Source: Planctomycetaceae bacterium (GTDB lineage Bacteria > Planctomycetota > MHYJ01 > SBBU01). Taken from it: 5,637 bases of DNA. The DNA is taken from assembly GCA_005239585.1 (NCBI GenBank), contig SBBU01000180.1, positions 1 through 5,637 on the forward strand, read 5' to 3'. Shown piece after piece: positions 5,533 to 5,637 of the stretch. How positions within the stretch are numbered: position 1 is the stretch's first letter; each line of letters begins with the position of its first letter. The position numbers and the translations under genes were made by a program. The notes beneath the pieces were generated by a model. The model saw only the letters and a list, made by a program, of their open reading frames with translations. It did no database searches and had not been told where the DNA came from.

Positions 5533-5637
5533 TGCTTAGTGAGCTTGTCCAAAAAATCGGAAAGGGGAAACGTAGGCCTAGAGCGACTTTTAATCTGAGA
5601 AGGATTTTAAGGTTATGAACGACATAGATGAGCATCA
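5507..5637 (-). CDS. Possible C-terminal end of an upstream gene, perhaps a transposase
   Basis: An open frame enters from the window edge and ends at TAA 5509-5507, giving at least 42 residues. It begins MLIYVVHNLKILLRLK; the codon for this Met is probably internal. The segment with HNLK followed by a basic, leucine-rich stretch recalls the last helix of DDE transposases of the IS1182/IS5-like kind, which often end in ..A/VHNLKK... That likeness is from memory and short. The rest, to ..IDKKETGR, is not recognised. It is on the same strand as the genes after it, 20 bases before the next ATG, and contains their -35 box. It could equally be non-coding sequence that happens to be open. Confidence 0.35.
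   Translation of the reverse strand, partial: MLIYVVHNLKILLRLKVALGLRFPFPIFWTSSLSIDKKETGR

Noticed and set aside
5573..5580. Perfect 8-base palindrome TAGGCCTA
   Set aside because: Short palindromes of this size are expected by chance, and nothing else marks the site.
5615..5637. Plus-strand start ATGAACGACATAGATGAG that might open a divergent gene
   Set aside because: Only seven codons are visible, AAGG is too close to the ATG and GAAGGA rather far. The minus-strand frame over the same bases is longer and fits the direction of the other genes.
1..5637. CRISPR array, tRNA or rRNA
   Set aside because: No regularly spaced identical repeats, cloverleaf or rRNA-like sequence were seen. The repeats in the large gene are protein-domain repeats with diverged DNA.

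Overview
All convincing genes lie on the minus strand, so the window is read from position 5637 down to 1. The genes look bacterial. There is a sigma-70-type promoter (TTGACA, 17 bases, TAAACT), Shine-Dalgarno sites before two of the genes, an ECF-type sigma factor and a Sec-secreted multidomain protein. Base composition is moderate and slightly AT-rich, except for one very GC-rich palindromic patch near the left edge. The mix of PKD, CARDB, dockerin and FN3 modules is common in surface proteins of uncultivated bacterial lineages. I cannot assign a phylum from the sequence.

Layout in transcription order: (1) 5637-5507, the end of an open frame entering from outside, perhaps the tail of a transposase. 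(2) A promoter at 5532-5504 that overlaps that tail. (3) 5486-4836, a 216-residue membrane-anchored protein whose C-terminal half resembles the prodomain of reprolysin-like metalloproteases. (4) 4818-685, a 1377-residue secreted metzincin protease with a long accessory tail (three PKD, CARDB, dockerin, a fourth PKD-like domain, six FN3-like domains). (5) 684-553, a 132-base gap with a 12-base repeat, a strong but oddly placed Shine-Dalgarno site and a TATAAT box. (6) 552-127, a short ECF sigma factor that keeps region 2 but has no region 4. (7) 126-43, a GC-rich palindromic element. (8) 42-1, the first 14 codons of a further gene.

The main discovery candidate is the pair at 5486-685. In the usual family architecture one polypeptide carries signal peptide, prodomain and catalytic domain. 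Here the prodomain-like part is a separate gene with its own membrane anchor, and the protease has its own signal peptide and starts directly at the catalytic domain. The genes are 17 bases apart. A perfect hairpin places the stop codon of the first gene at its apex and pairs the ribosome binding site of the second. This predicts translational coupling, so that protease is made only when the separate prodomain is made. The functional reading, a chaperone or inhibitor acting in trans, is inference. The truncated sigma factor and the palindromic element after it are a second, independent oddity.
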